From Methylococcaceae bacterium (GTDB taxonomy: Bacteria; Pseudomonadota; Gammaproteobacteria; Methylococcales; Methylomonadaceae): a stretch of 64,000 bases of DNA. The position numbers and the translations under genes are program-made. Shown in pieces: positions 7,037-15,350 of the stretch. The notes beneath the pieces are model-generated. The model searched no databases. It saw nothing but the letters and a program-made list of their open reading frames with translations, and was not told the DNA's origin. Within the stretch, counting starts at the first letter, position 1, and the number at the start of each line of letters is the position of its first letter. The DNA is taken from assembly GCA_030693065.1 (NCBI GenBank), contig JAUYBL010000020.1, positions 1 to 64,000 of the forward strand, given 5' to 3'.

Positions 7037-8722
7037 TCAAAAACGCTCAAAGTCTTGCTCATTAAACTCAGGTAAAGCCTTCGGCTTCCCTGATATATTC
7101 GGCTTTAAAACTGGAGATGCGGTTACTGACGCATATACCTGTGTATGGGAGGGGTTGTTTTTACTAATCACTCCAGTATTTTTATCACTTGATGTAAAAG
7201 ACTGGCTTTTAGTTTGTTTAATTTTAGAGTTATCTACTTTAAAAAATGCCATCACTTCTTGTAATTGCATTGCTTGACCGCTCAATTCCTCTGCGGTAGC
7301 AGCAAGTTGCTCTGAGCCAGAAGCATTTTGTTGCGCTGCACGATCTAATTGATTGACTGTCTGGCTTATTTGCCCAATGCCTTGCGCCTGTTCTTCTGAA
7401 GATGCGGTAATTTCTTCAACCAAATCTGCTGTTTTTTGGATATTAGGCACCATTTTTTCAAGTAATAGCCCCGCTTCCTCTGCAATCTTTACGCTATTTT
7501 TTGCCAAGGTATTTATTTCTTGCGCAGTAAGACGACTATTTTCGGCAAGTTTTCGAACTTCCGCCGCCACAACAGTAAAGCCTTTGCCATGCTCACCGGC
7601 TAATGCAGCTTCAATTGCAGCATTTAAGGACAACAAATTAGTTTTGTAGGCAATATCTTCAATTAAACCGATTTTATCGGCGATTTCTTTCATTGCTTCT
7701 ACGGTTTTCTTAACGGCTTCGCCACCACTTGCAGCTTCCTCAGCAGCAGTTGTAGCAATGCTGTTAGTCACTTTGGCATTATCAGCATTTTGTTTAACAG
7801 AGGCATTCAGCTCTTCTATGGAAGCTGTAGTTTCTTCGACACCAGAGGCTTGTTCAATCGCACTTTGACTAATGGATTGCGCAGTTGCACTAATTTCCTG
7901 TGAGGCACTACCTAAAGCATCAGAATTGGTGCGCACTTGTTGTACTACACCGAGTAGTTGATCTCGCATGCCAGTCATTGAATGGGCCAAAATTGCGATT
8001 TCATCATTTTGGTCAAGATCGATTTTAGAAGTAAGATCACCGTTAGCCAGCGATTCCGAAAACTTTTGAATAGAATGCAAAGAACGAGAAATACCACGAA
8101 TTAACATAAAGCCAATTAATGTTGACAAAATTAATCCAACTATCAAAAGCGAAATAGAAAATAGACTGCTTTCTTCATATCGAGCTTGAGCTGCATCATA
8201 TTCCTGCTTGGCAACATCAAATTGTAATTGAATTAATGCATCTAAGGTTTCATCGACTGGCTTATACAAAGGACGTACAGCTTCAATAATAGATTTTTCG
8301 GCCGCATCAGTCTTACCTGCAAGCAAATAATCCAAAGTAGGATTTAATCCTTCATCGACAAATCGTTTTCTATCTATTGAAAATTTTTCAGCCAGTAATT
8401 TCTCTTCTTCTGTAAGTGTAGTTGCCATATAGGCATCCCATAACTTATTAATGTCAATGATATTTTGTTTAATAATTTCGACGTTCTTATGAGTTTCATC
8501 CTTAAAAACTAAAGCATTAGTAATCGCTAAACGAGATGAAAATAATTTTGTATTAATTTCTGCTAACTGCCCCACTGGAATAGTACGATCCACATAAACG
8601 GTAAGTAACCCATCGTTAGCCTTTTTCATCCCAGTCAATCCGAGCACACCTAACGTTATAGCGAGAATAAACATAAGTCCAACAACCAAAATCAGGCGCG
8701 CTTTGATAGTAAGATTCTTCAT
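7037..8722 (-). CDS. Methyl-accepting chemotaxis protein with C-terminal docking pentapeptide
   Basis: This 561-residue receptor has a first span at about residues 10-30, a periplasmic four-helix bundle, a second span near 188-208, HAMP to about 262 and a coiled-coil signalling domain to about 510. Two points set it apart from its paralogue at 4897-6396. First, the hairpin tip reads EAALAGEHGKG: residue 374 is Leu (codon TTA, 7601-7603), where nearly all receptors have Arg. Second, it carries an extra flexible tail of about 50 residues ending in DFERF, which fits the CheR/CheB tether pattern x-[HFYW]-x-x-[HFYW]. It may therefore serve as the docking site for the adaptation enzymes. The leader ORF 8719-8772 overlaps its start. 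The ligand is unknown. Confidence 0.93.
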   Translation of the reverse strand: MKNLTIKARLILVVGLMFILAITLGVLGLTGMKKANDGLLTVYVDRTIPVGQLAEINTKLFSSRLAITNALVFKDETHKNVEIIKQNIIDINKLWDAYMATTLTEEEKLLAEKFSIDRKRFVDEGLNPTLDYLLAGKTDAAEKSIIEAVRPLYKPVDETLDALIQLQFDVAKQEYDAAQARYEESSLFSISLLIVGLILSTLIGFMLIRGISRSLHSIQKFSESLANGDLTSKIDLDQNDEIAILAHSMTGMRDQLLGVVQQVRTNSDALGSASQEISATAQSISQSAIEQASGVEETTASIEELNASVKQNADNAKVTNSIATTAAEEAASGGEAVKKTVEAMKEIADKIGLIEDIAYKTNLLSLNAAIEAALAGEHGKGFTVVAAEVRKLAENSRLTAQEINTLAKNSVKIAEEAGLLLEKMVPNIQKTADLVEEITASSEEQAQGIGQISQTVNQLDRAAQQNASGSEQLAATAEELSGQAMQLQEVMAFFKVDNSKIKQTKSQSFTSSDKNTGVISKNNPSHTQVYASVTASPVLKPNISGKPKALPEFNEQDFERF

Positions 8723-8772
8723 GATTGCGGGACTCCTATCGATATTTTCATTCTTAAATCGTTAATATTCAT
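8719..8772 (-). CDS. Conserved 17-codon leader ORF before MCP gene (copy 1)
   Basis: ATG 8772 to TGA 8719-8721 encodes MNINDLRMKISIGVPQS, with AAGGGG just upstream. The stop overlaps the receptor's ATG as ATGA. Five of 17 residues differ from the other copy and one change is silent; the length and the overlap are kept. A coupling leader is the simplest reading; a remnant of an older receptor N terminus is another. Confidence 0.42.
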   Translation of the reverse strand: MNINDLRMKISIGVPQS

Positions 8773-8997
8773 AAAGCCCCTTCTATATAATATTTATAAT
8801 TCAAGACACTGTTGAATTAAGATTTTTACATTTTAATAATGATGCAAGACTTTGTTTTATTAGTCGGGCACCTTGTCAAAGGTCTGCGCTTCGACAAATT
8901 GTGAATGAATAATTATTAAAAATTGATTTTTGACATTCATCTTATGTTGGTCTAATCATTAATCTAACTGGCTTTTTGAGATAGTCAGCTGCTCCCC

Positions 8998-11199
8998 CTA
9001 ATGCAACATATTGGCCGGTAACCGCTGTTGGGCGTATTGAATTAGTCCATGTACATCTAAAATAAGTGCAACATCACCGCTACCAAGTACTGTTGCTCCA
9101 CCAATACCCTTAAGATTTTCAAAAAGCTTACCCAATGGCTTTATGACCGTTTGATTCTCCCCATGTAATTCATCTACCACAAAACCGGCTCTAGCATCAC
9201 CTACCCTAACGATGACCATACTTTCACGTTGCGGAGTATTAGAATTTTGGAGAACTGGCTTTTGATGGCTTTGAAAAAAATTACCTAACCGCAAATAAGG
9301 CAGTACCTCACCACGAAGGTTAACGTAATGCTGAAGTTCATCCATTTGCCATTCATCGCTGTCCATTTCTACGCATTCTTCCACCATATTAAGCGGAATG
9401 ATGTAACGCTCTTGTCTAGCTTCCACCATAAATCCATCAATTATCGCCAGAGTTAGCGGCAAATGAATGGTGACTGTAGTTCCCTGCCCAAATTTACTGG
9501 TAACAGCCACCGAACCGCGCAATGCTTCAATATTACTTTTGACTACATCCATACCCACACCACGGCCGGAAAGATTACTGGCCTCTTCCTTTGTACTTAG
9601 ACCAGGAGCGAAAATAAGATTAAAGATCTCATTTTCAGTAAGTGTTTGATCTGGTTTAACTAACCCTTTGGCAATCGCCTTAGCCAAAATCCTTTCCGGA
9701 TCTAAACCTTTGCCATCGTCACTGATCTGAATCACAATCCTACCCGCTTGATGATAGGCATTAAGTCTAACTGTGCCTTTTTCGGGTTTACCTGCCATCA
9801 ACCTTTCTTCAGGTATTTCGATACCATGATCAAGCGAATTGCGGACTAAATGGGTGAGAGGATCGTTAATTTTTTCCACGACAGTTTTATCTAATTCTGT
9901 TTCGCCACCGGTAATTTGTAACTCAATTAATTTGCCCAAATCCTTACTAACATCACGCACCACGCGCTGAAATCGAGAAAATGTTTCGCCAATTTGTACC
10001 ATTCGGAGTTGTAATGCCGTGTCGCGTATTTCTTCAACCAGATGCCCCATCGTTGAAGCGACATCATCAACATCGGTTAAACCTTTTTTCTGCACAACCA
10101 GACGAATCGCCGCATCGGAAATGACCAATTCACCAACCAGATTGATTAAATGATCAAGTTTTGCAGCATCCACACGAATGTAATTGGCTTCTTTAGCAAT
10201 TTTTTGTTTGACTGCTTCTTGCTTTTTCAGCGCTTGCTCAACATTGGGCTGTTGTACTATGTTTTTTTCTAATAGGCGCTCACCTATTGGTTTTTCAGCG
10301 CTGACTTCGTCTAGCTGTTGTTCGGCCAACACTTCTACTACTTCTTTATTCGTTAAAGCGCCTATATCAATTAGCATTTCGCCTAAGCGTTTGAGTTGAT
10401 CATCGGCTTGGTTTTCTAGTAATTTTAGATAGAGATCTTGGCGAGAATAAGGCGGCAGAATATGAATGTCGCAGTCCTCGGCTGCAAACTCAAACACACT
10501 CTCAATAGTCTGTTTATCGACACTGCTGTTAAAGGCAATCTTGAAGCATAAAAAGCAGCTTTCGGGGTCCATTGCCTCAAGCTCTGCTTGATTAGGCATG
10601 CTGGTAATGACTTCAACTATGTTACCTAGCGTTGACAGATAACGAATAAAAGACAAGGGATCCATGCCGTTACGTAAAGCATCTTGTTTAAAATCAAGAC
10701 TAATTACCCAATTGTCGCTACTGTTAGTCGATTTTGTCTCAACATGTAATTGATCTAGTTCTTCATTTTGAGTAGCAGGAAGATTTAGGGAAGTAACAAT
10801 GCTATGTTTTTCACCGTTTAATTGAACAATGAGTAATTTTCCTTGTTCTTGTAAAGACGTAGGTAAGGCTTCATTTTCATTTGTTAAAAAATGATGAACT
10901 AAATGAGCCGTATGATCTTTACAAGCCAATAAAACTGAAATCAAGTCATTATCAACAGCTCGTTGGCCGTTTCTAGCTTGGTCCAGGACCGTTTCGGCCT
11001 CATGAGTAAATGCGACAATATCATCGAACCCGAATAATCCGGATGAACCTTTTATTGTATGCATTGCCCGAAAAATACTGTTGATACGCTCTGCATCATC
11101 GGGAGTTTCTTCCAAATCCAATAAGGCATCTTCCATTTCAGTCAGTAATTCATCTACTTCATGAGCAAATGTTTGTAAGGCAAGATTCATATCGCTCAT
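8998..11199 (-). CDS. cheA: CheA chemotaxis histidine kinase
   Basis: The protein has 733 residues from ATG 11199. It autophosphorylates and passes phosphate to CheY and CheB. An N-terminal Hpt domain has the phosphorylated His at about residue 47 (MHTIKGSSGLFGF). A middle region of about residues 160-310 is less conserved. The dimerisation helices follow (ANYIRVDAAKLDHLINLVGELV). The ATPase domain has the N box LTHLVRNSLDHGIE, the G1 box ISDDGKGLDPERI and the G2 box GLSTKEEASNLSGRGVGMDVV. The C-terminal CheW-like domain includes LPLTLAIIDGFMVEARQERY. The start overlaps the STAS gene stop as ATGA, which favours this ATG over one four codons upstream. Confidence 0.96.
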   Translation of the reverse strand: MSDMNLALQTFAHEVDELLTEMEDALLDLEETPDDAERINSIFRAMHTIKGSSGLFGFDDIVAFTHEAETVLDQARNGQRAVDNDLISVLLACKDHTAHLVHHFLTNENEALPTSLQEQGKLLIVQLNGEKHSIVTSLNLPATQNEELDQLHVETKSTNSSDNWVISLDFKQDALRNGMDPLSFIRYLSTLGNIVEVITSMPNQAELEAMDPESCFLCFKIAFNSSVDKQTIESVFEFAAEDCDIHILPPYSRQDLYLKLLENQADDQLKRLGEMLIDIGALTNKEVVEVLAEQQLDEVSAEKPIGERLLEKNIVQQPNVEQALKKQEAVKQKIAKEANYIRVDAAKLDHLINLVGELVISDAAIRLVVQKKGLTDVDDVASTMGHLVEEIRDTALQLRMVQIGETFSRFQRVVRDVSKDLGKLIELQITGGETELDKTVVEKINDPLTHLVRNSLDHGIEIPEERLMAGKPEKGTVRLNAYHQAGRIVIQISDDGKGLDPERILAKAIAKGLVKPDQTLTENEIFNLIFAPGLSTKEEASNLSGRGVGMDVVKSNIEALRGSVAVTSKFGQGTTVTIHLPLTLAIIDGFMVEARQERYIIPLNMVEECVEMDSDEWQMDELQHYVNLRGEVLPYLRLGNFFQSHQKPVLQNSNTPQRESMVIVRVGDARAGFVVDELHGENQTVIKPLGKLFENLKGIGGATVLGSGDVALILDVHGLIQYAQQRLPANMLH

Positions 11200-11528
11200 G
11201 ATTTTTTCCAATCAGCAGGAATAACAACCGGGTCACCAAAGTACATACTCAGCTTTAATAGTTCGAATACTTCAATGACTGCTTGGCTATGTCCCAACAA
11301 TCGAAGGCTAAAAGCACGCTTTTGCGACTCGGCTTTCAGCGACAACAACAGCTGCAAACCGGTACTGTCTAATTCTTCAACAGCAGAAAGATCTACTTCT
11401 AACTCCGGCACGCCAGAGTTACACCAATTCAAGAAGGTATCCTTAATTGATGCCGCGTTGTAGATGGTCATATCTTCTTGAACAGACACCTGTAATACCC
11501 CATCGATTTGCTCACTTTGTACAGTCAC
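11196..11528 (-). CDS. STAS-domain protein of the chemotaxis operon
   Basis: A 110-residue single STAS domain, the fold of anti-anti-sigma factors such as SpoIIAA. It starts at GTG 11528 with GGAG eight bases upstream. The phosphorylation-site region reads SAVEELDSTGLQLLLSLK: the Ser of DSTGLQ is the residue usually phosphorylated in this family. The gene lies between cheY and cheA and overlaps cheA by four bases. STAS proteins in chemosensory operons are seen in several proteobacteria and may link the array to another regulatory output. No partner kinase of the RsbW type is seen in the window. Confidence 0.88.
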   Translation of the reverse strand: MTVQSEQIDGVLQVSVQEDMTIYNAASIKDTFLNWCNSGVPELEVDLSAVEELDSTGLQLLLSLKAESQKRAFSLRLLGHSQAVIEVFELLKLSMYFGDPVVIPADWKKS

Positions 11529-11576
11529 AAATTTGCTCCATTAAAGTCAGAATTTACTCAGCTGAAATTTGACTGG

Positions 11577-11945
11577 CTATGGCAACACCAATTTTGCAAT
11601 AGCATTCAATAAGACTGGCGGTTGAAAAGGTTTATTAACCCAAGCTTTCGCTCCTGCATCCCTGGCAGCCTGCTTTTTGGTATTGTCCGTTTCAGTAGTC
11701 AGCATGATGATTGGCGTAAATTTGTAATTCGCCATCTGCTTAACTTCCTTAACAAAGGTGATGCCATCCATATTAGGCATATTTATGTCACTGACAATTA
11801 AGTGGATTTTTTGTCCGGTCAGTTTACTTAACGCATCTTTACCATCAGACGCTTCAATCAAATCATAACCGGCAGCTTTTATTGCCATACCGACCACCTG
11901 TCGAATTGAGGCCGAATCGTCTACGATCATAATTGTTTTTGCCAT
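11577..11945 (-). CDS. cheY: CheY-like single-domain response regulator
   Basis: The protein has 122 residues from ATG 11945, the standard length for a stand-alone receiver domain. Acidic pocket D9-D10, phosphoacceptor D53 (LIVSDINMPNMDG), the conserved Thr (IIMLTTETD) and Lys (AWVNKPFQPP) are all present. The longer upstream frame overlaps the preceding gene and does not belong to the domain. CheA would phosphorylate it, and it should bind a motility or other target. The gene directly upstream encodes a membrane protein with a CheZ-like motif that could remove the phosphate. It lies 48 bases before the STAS gene. Confidence 0.94.
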   Translation of the reverse strand: MAKTIMIVDDSASIRQVVGMAIKAAGYDLIEASDGKDALSKLTGQKIHLIVSDINMPNMDGITFVKEVKQMANYKFTPIIMLTTETDNTKKQAARDAGAKAWVNKPFQPPVLLNAIAKLVLP

Positions 11946-11964
11946 GTTGATTTTTCCAGTTAAG

Positions 11965-12684
11965 TTAAAAATAAGTAAGTTCTTCAGTGGGATTTTCAGC
12001 CAATAAACGTTTTGACACCTGATTAACAGATTCGTATTTTTTCTGGATACCGGCGAGCAACTCTTCAACTTGAATCATGTTGCTGTTACGTTCATAACCT
12101 TGAAAATGAATTTTTTCTGCAGGCTTTCTTAGATCTGCCAGGTTATCTTGTGCTTGAGTAAGGATTTGGCTGACTCTGTCCTGAAACTGTAGTGCTTCTA
12201 AAACAACATCAATCTCAGCACGAATTTTTTCTGCGTTATTTTTAATATCTTCAATAGTCAGCATTGACTGATTGACTGCTGCATTGTTGGCGAAATCAAT
12301 GATCTGCTGGAGTTCCCCAAGCATTGCTGAAAATCGATGAAGTAAGACAGATATTTCAAGTTCGGTGAGCTCTCTTGCAGCAAACACCTGCTCAGTAATT
12401 TTGGGCGTCACCATAATCAGCAATTTTTCTAATTCGGTGGTGTATCCCATAAGTTCGTTAAAGGTTTCCACGCTTTTATACTGACTTAACTGATTGATGT
12501 GCCAACGCCAGAGAAACAAACCACATCCGACACTAAGCCCAAGCATCACCAAAACGATTAGTGCATTAATTAATGAAATACCGTGCAGAAAAAACAGAAC
12601 AGCCCCAAAAAAAATACTGGGTAATACTAGTAATGACGCTAAAGAATTCATGTTGTGATGTGGTGTGCTACTGATTTTTTGCAT
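11965..12684 (-). CDS. Membrane-anchored helical protein with CheZ-like DxxxQ motif
   Basis: A 239-residue protein with two hydrophobic segments near the N terminus (about residues 13-34 and 36-55), followed by a long helical cytoplasmic part. At about residues 163-175 it reads EALQFQDRVSQILTQAQ. FQDxxxQ is the signature of CheZ phosphatases, where Asp and Gln (D143 and Q147 in E. coli) attack phospho-CheY. The overall sequence does not otherwise look like classical CheZ. It is the first gene of the leftward operon, and cheY starts 19 bases after it. I infer a membrane-tethered CheY phosphatase or array-associated protein. The alternative is a receptor-like accessory protein in which the motif is fortuitous. 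Confidence 0.6.
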   Translation of the reverse strand: MQKISSTPHHNMNSLASLLVLPSIFFGAVLFFLHGISLINALIVLVMLGLSVGCGLFLWRWHINQLSQYKSVETFNELMGYTTELEKLLIMVTPKITEQVFAARELTELEISVLLHRFSAMLGELQQIIDFANNAAVNQSMLTIEDIKNNAEKIRAEIDVVLEALQFQDRVSQILTQAQDNLADLRKPAEKIHFQGYERNSNMIQVEELLAGIQKKYESVNQVSKRLLAENPTEELTYF

Positions 12685-12793
12685 AAAGCCCTCTTCTTTT
12701 GAACTAAAAGTAGTCTAGTCTTCTCGTAAAGCAAGCCATTGACAGAACGAGATGTTCATCAAATTTCAACCTCAATTTGAATAAGGACGTTTT

Positions 12794-13600
12794 ATTAATA
12801 TTCATCCTATAACAGCTGAAGAATTCACCCATTTCAGCCGGTTACTTTACGATCACAGCGGGATTGCATTGGTTTCAAGCAAGATGACCATGGTTGCCAG
12901 CAGGCTAGCTAAGCGGCTTTTACACTATGGCTTACACTCTTATGGTCAGTACTATCAACTGGTAAAAAATGGTCAGCATCCCCATGAGTTCCAGTTGATG
13001 ATTAACATCCTGACCACCAATGAAACCTACTTTTTTAGAGAACCTAAGCATTTCGAATATGTGCAGGAACACCTTCTGAAAAAATGGCGTGGTGATAACT
13101 TCAGACTATGGAGTGCAGCAAGTTCGACCGGAGAAGAAAGCTATTCATTGGCAATGCTCCTGACCAAAAACTTGGGAATGAAAAAATGGGAGATTTTTGC
13201 CTCCGACATTAATACAGAGGTTTTGGACGTAGCTAGAAGAGGCGTTTATTTGATGAACCGACTAGAAAATATGGAGCAGGATTACCTTGATAAATACTGC
13301 TTAAAAGGTGTGCGCTCTCAAGATGGTTATTTTAGAGTTGATGAAAAAGTAAGAAATCGAGTGCAGTTCGATCAAGTAAATCTTAAATCGCAGTTACCCA
13401 AAAACCTGGGATTGTTTGATGTGATTTTTTTACGCAATGTTCTCATCTATTTCGATAAAGAAACTAAGCTCGATATTGTTAGGCGCGTAATTTCCGTCTT
13501 AAAACCCGGAGGGCATTTTTTTATCAGTCATGCTGAGACTCTACATGGCCTGACTGTTGACTTGCGGATGATTAAACCTTCAATTTACCAAAAGCTATGA
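12794..13600 (+). CDS. cheR: CheR protein-glutamate methyltransferase, probable ATT start
   Basis: CheR methylates receptor glutamates with S-adenosylmethionine. The frame contains an N-terminal helical domain (ITAEEFTHFSRLLYDHSGI, then ASRLAKRL), the SAM-binding part (LWSAASSTGEESYSLAMLL) and the core FDVIFLRNVLIYFD. The first TTG at 12869 would cut off about 25 residues that clearly belong to the N-terminal domain. In-frame sequence is open only back to 12785 after a TAA at 12782, with no ATG, GTG or TTG. AAGGA at 12783-12787 sits six bases before ATT 12794, which I take as the start. This gives 268 residues, normal for CheR. The stop overlaps the cheD start as ATGA. Alternatively a former ATG has mutated and translation is poor. 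Confidence 0.85.
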   Translation: MNIHPITAEEFTHFSRLLYDHSGIALVSSKMTMVASRLAKRLLHYGLHSYGQYYQLVKNGQHPHEFQLMINILTTNETYFFREPKHFEYVQEHLLKKWRGDNFRLWSAASSTGEESYSLAMLLTKNLGMKKWEIFASDINTEVLDVARRGVYLMNRLENMEQDYLDKYCLKGVRSQDGYFRVDEKVRNRVQFDQVNLKSQLPKNLGLFDVIFLRNVLIYFDKETKLDIVRRVISVLKPGGHFFISHAETLHGLTVDLRMIKPSIYQKL

Positions 13601-14196
13601 AATTTTGTGATCACCAAGGATTCCCAAGGGTAATGATTGACCCTGGTGAACTTTACGTGACAAAAAAAAATGAAATTATTTCCACCCTGCTCGGTTCTTG
13701 CGTCGCCGCTTGTTTGTATGATCCCGTGAACCGAGTCATCGGTATGAATCATTTTCTACTTGCTCAGCAACATAGTGCTAATAACATCCCGTTATTAAGT
13801 ACGGATCAGGGTCGTTATGGCATTCACGCAATGGAGTTGTTGATAAATGGAATGCTCAAACAAGGTGCGCAAAGAGTGCATCTCAAAGCCAAAGCTTTTG
13901 GTGGTGGCGATGTGCTTAAATTGGGTAATGAACATAGAGGCGACAAATCAATTGGCGCAAGCAACGTAGAATTTATTCAAACGTTTTTAACAGCAGAGCG
14001 CATACCGCTGATAACATCAGGCTTAAGCGGCAACATAGGACGAAATATATTTTTTCTAGCCGCCGATTATTCAGTTTATGTAAAAAAGATAGATGCAGTG
14101 CATCAACAAGCTGTGATTAAAGAGGAGCGTCAATTCCTTGATAAAAAAACCATCCTCGAGGTTGCTTCTGCTCAGAATCAAGCGGATTTTTGGTAA
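13597..14196 (+). CDS. cheD: CheD chemoreceptor glutamine deamidase
   Basis: This 199-residue protein converts glutamine side chains of chemoreceptors to glutamate, making new methylation sites. The catalytic Cys lies in STLLGSCVAACLYD and the His in GMNHFLLA; the following RYGIHAMELLINGMLKQGA and KAFGGGDVLKLG are characteristic. It is somewhat longer than B. subtilis CheD because of a C-terminal extension, as often in proteobacteria. It overlaps cheR by four bases and precedes cheB by 18. Presence of cheD with cheR and cheB shows that the full adaptation set is encoded here. Confidence 0.95.
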   Translation: MKFCDHQGFPRVMIDPGELYVTKKNEIISTLLGSCVAACLYDPVNRVIGMNHFLLAQQHSANNIPLLSTDQGRYGIHAMELLINGMLKQGAQRVHLKAKAFGGGDVLKLGNEHRGDKSIGASNVEFIQTFLTAERIPLITSGLSGNIGRNIFFLAADYSVYVKKIDAVHQQAVIKEERQFLDKKTILEVASAQNQADFW

Positions 14197-14214
14197 CCCT
14201 AATTATAAAAGACC

Positions 14215-15312
14215 ATGTCAAATATTATTAAACTGCTGATCGTTGATGACTCCGCCGTCGTCAGACAGGTATTAACAGCTGCACTAGATGGCGTATCCGG
14301 TATAAAAGTGATTGGCGCAGCGCCAGATCCTATATTTGCAATGAAGCGCATGGAAGCGGAATGGCCGGATGTGATTATTCTGGACATTGAAATGCCACGC
14401 ATGGACGGAGTAACTTTTCTAAGAAAACTAATGACTGAACGCCCTACCCCAGTGATTATCTGTTCCACGCTGACTGAAAAAGGCGCGGAAGTAACTATGC
14501 AGGCGATGAGCGCCGGTGCAGTCGACATCATCACTAAACCGAAAGTCAATTTAAAAACATTCTTGCTGGAATCTAAAAATACTATTGTTGATGTCATAAA
14601 AGCCGCCGCTCAATCACGGCCCGGCAAAATCAAACTATCTGCTCCAACAGCAAACCTTAACAGTTTTAAACCGAATAACGATCCGCTACTTGGTAATAGT
14701 CATCTGAAGCCGATGGCGGAAACAACTGACCGAGTTATTGTCATTGGGACATCAACCGGCGGAACGCAAGCGCTGGAATACTTATTCACACAATTACCCA
14801 GAACAGCACCGGCTATTGTAGTCGTCCAGCATATGCCTGAGCACTTTACGGCTGCATTTGCCAAGCGTCTGGATGGCATTTGCCAGGTTACCATTAAGGA
14901 AGCTGAAAAAAATGATCGCGCCTTGCCCGGTACCGTATTGATAGCACCGGGTGGAAAACACATGTTGCTGCATCGTAGCGGAGCGCAATATCGGGTTGAT
15001 GTGAAAGACGGCCCTCTAGTCAGTCGCCATCGACCTTCAGTAGATGTACTTTTTCGATCCAGTGCCCAGGCGGCAGGATCAAATGCGATAGGAATTATTC
15101 TGACCGGTATGGGTGATGACGGTGCACATGGCATGAAAGAAATGCATGACGCAGGTGCGTTGACAATTGCCCAGGATGAGGCGAGCTGCGTTGTTTATGG
15201 CATGCCCAAAGAAGCAGTTAAATTGGGTGGCGTTGATGCCAGCTTGCCTCTTTCGGCAATTCCCCAACTCATTATGCAAGCGCCTAGTCGAGCGCTATTT
15301 AAGAAACACTAA
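14215..15312 (+). CDS. cheB: CheB receptor methylesterase / response regulator
   Basis: The protein has 365 residues. An N-terminal receiver domain has the phosphoacceptor D57 ([16 protein letters not shown]) and a C-terminal methylesterase domain starts near residue 175. The catalytic triad is visible: Ser in [15 protein letters not shown], His in [18 protein letters not shown] and Asp in [12 protein letters not shown]. CheB removes methyl groups set by CheR and is activated by CheA. It follows cheD by 18 bases and precedes an MCP gene by 38, so all four form one rightward operon. Confidence 0.96.
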   Translation: MSNIIKLLIVDDSAVVRQVLTAALDGVSGIKVIGAAPDPIFAMKRMEAEWPDVIILDIEMPRMDGVTFLRKLMTERPTPVIICSTLTEKGAEVTMQAMSAGAVDIITKPKVNLKTFLLESKNTIVDVIKAAAQSRPGKIKLSAPTANLNSFKPNNDPLLGNSHLKPMAETTDRVIVIGTSTGGTQALEYLFTQLPRTAPAIVVVQHMPEHFTAAFAKRLDGICQVTIKEAEKNDRALPGTVLIAPGGKHMLLHRSGAQYRVDVKDGPLVSRHRPSVDVLFRSSAQAAGSNAIGIILTGMGDDGAHGMKEMHDAGALTIAQDEASCVVYGMPKEAVKLGGVDASLPLSAIPQLIMQAPSRALFKKH

Positions 15313-15350
15313 TTTTTCAAATATTAAATACAACTTAGACTTTTTCTAAT

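Noticed and set aside
12869-13600. cheR starting at TTG 12869
   Set aside because: It would remove about 25 residues of the conserved N-terminal domain, and no ribosome site precedes this TTG at good spacing.
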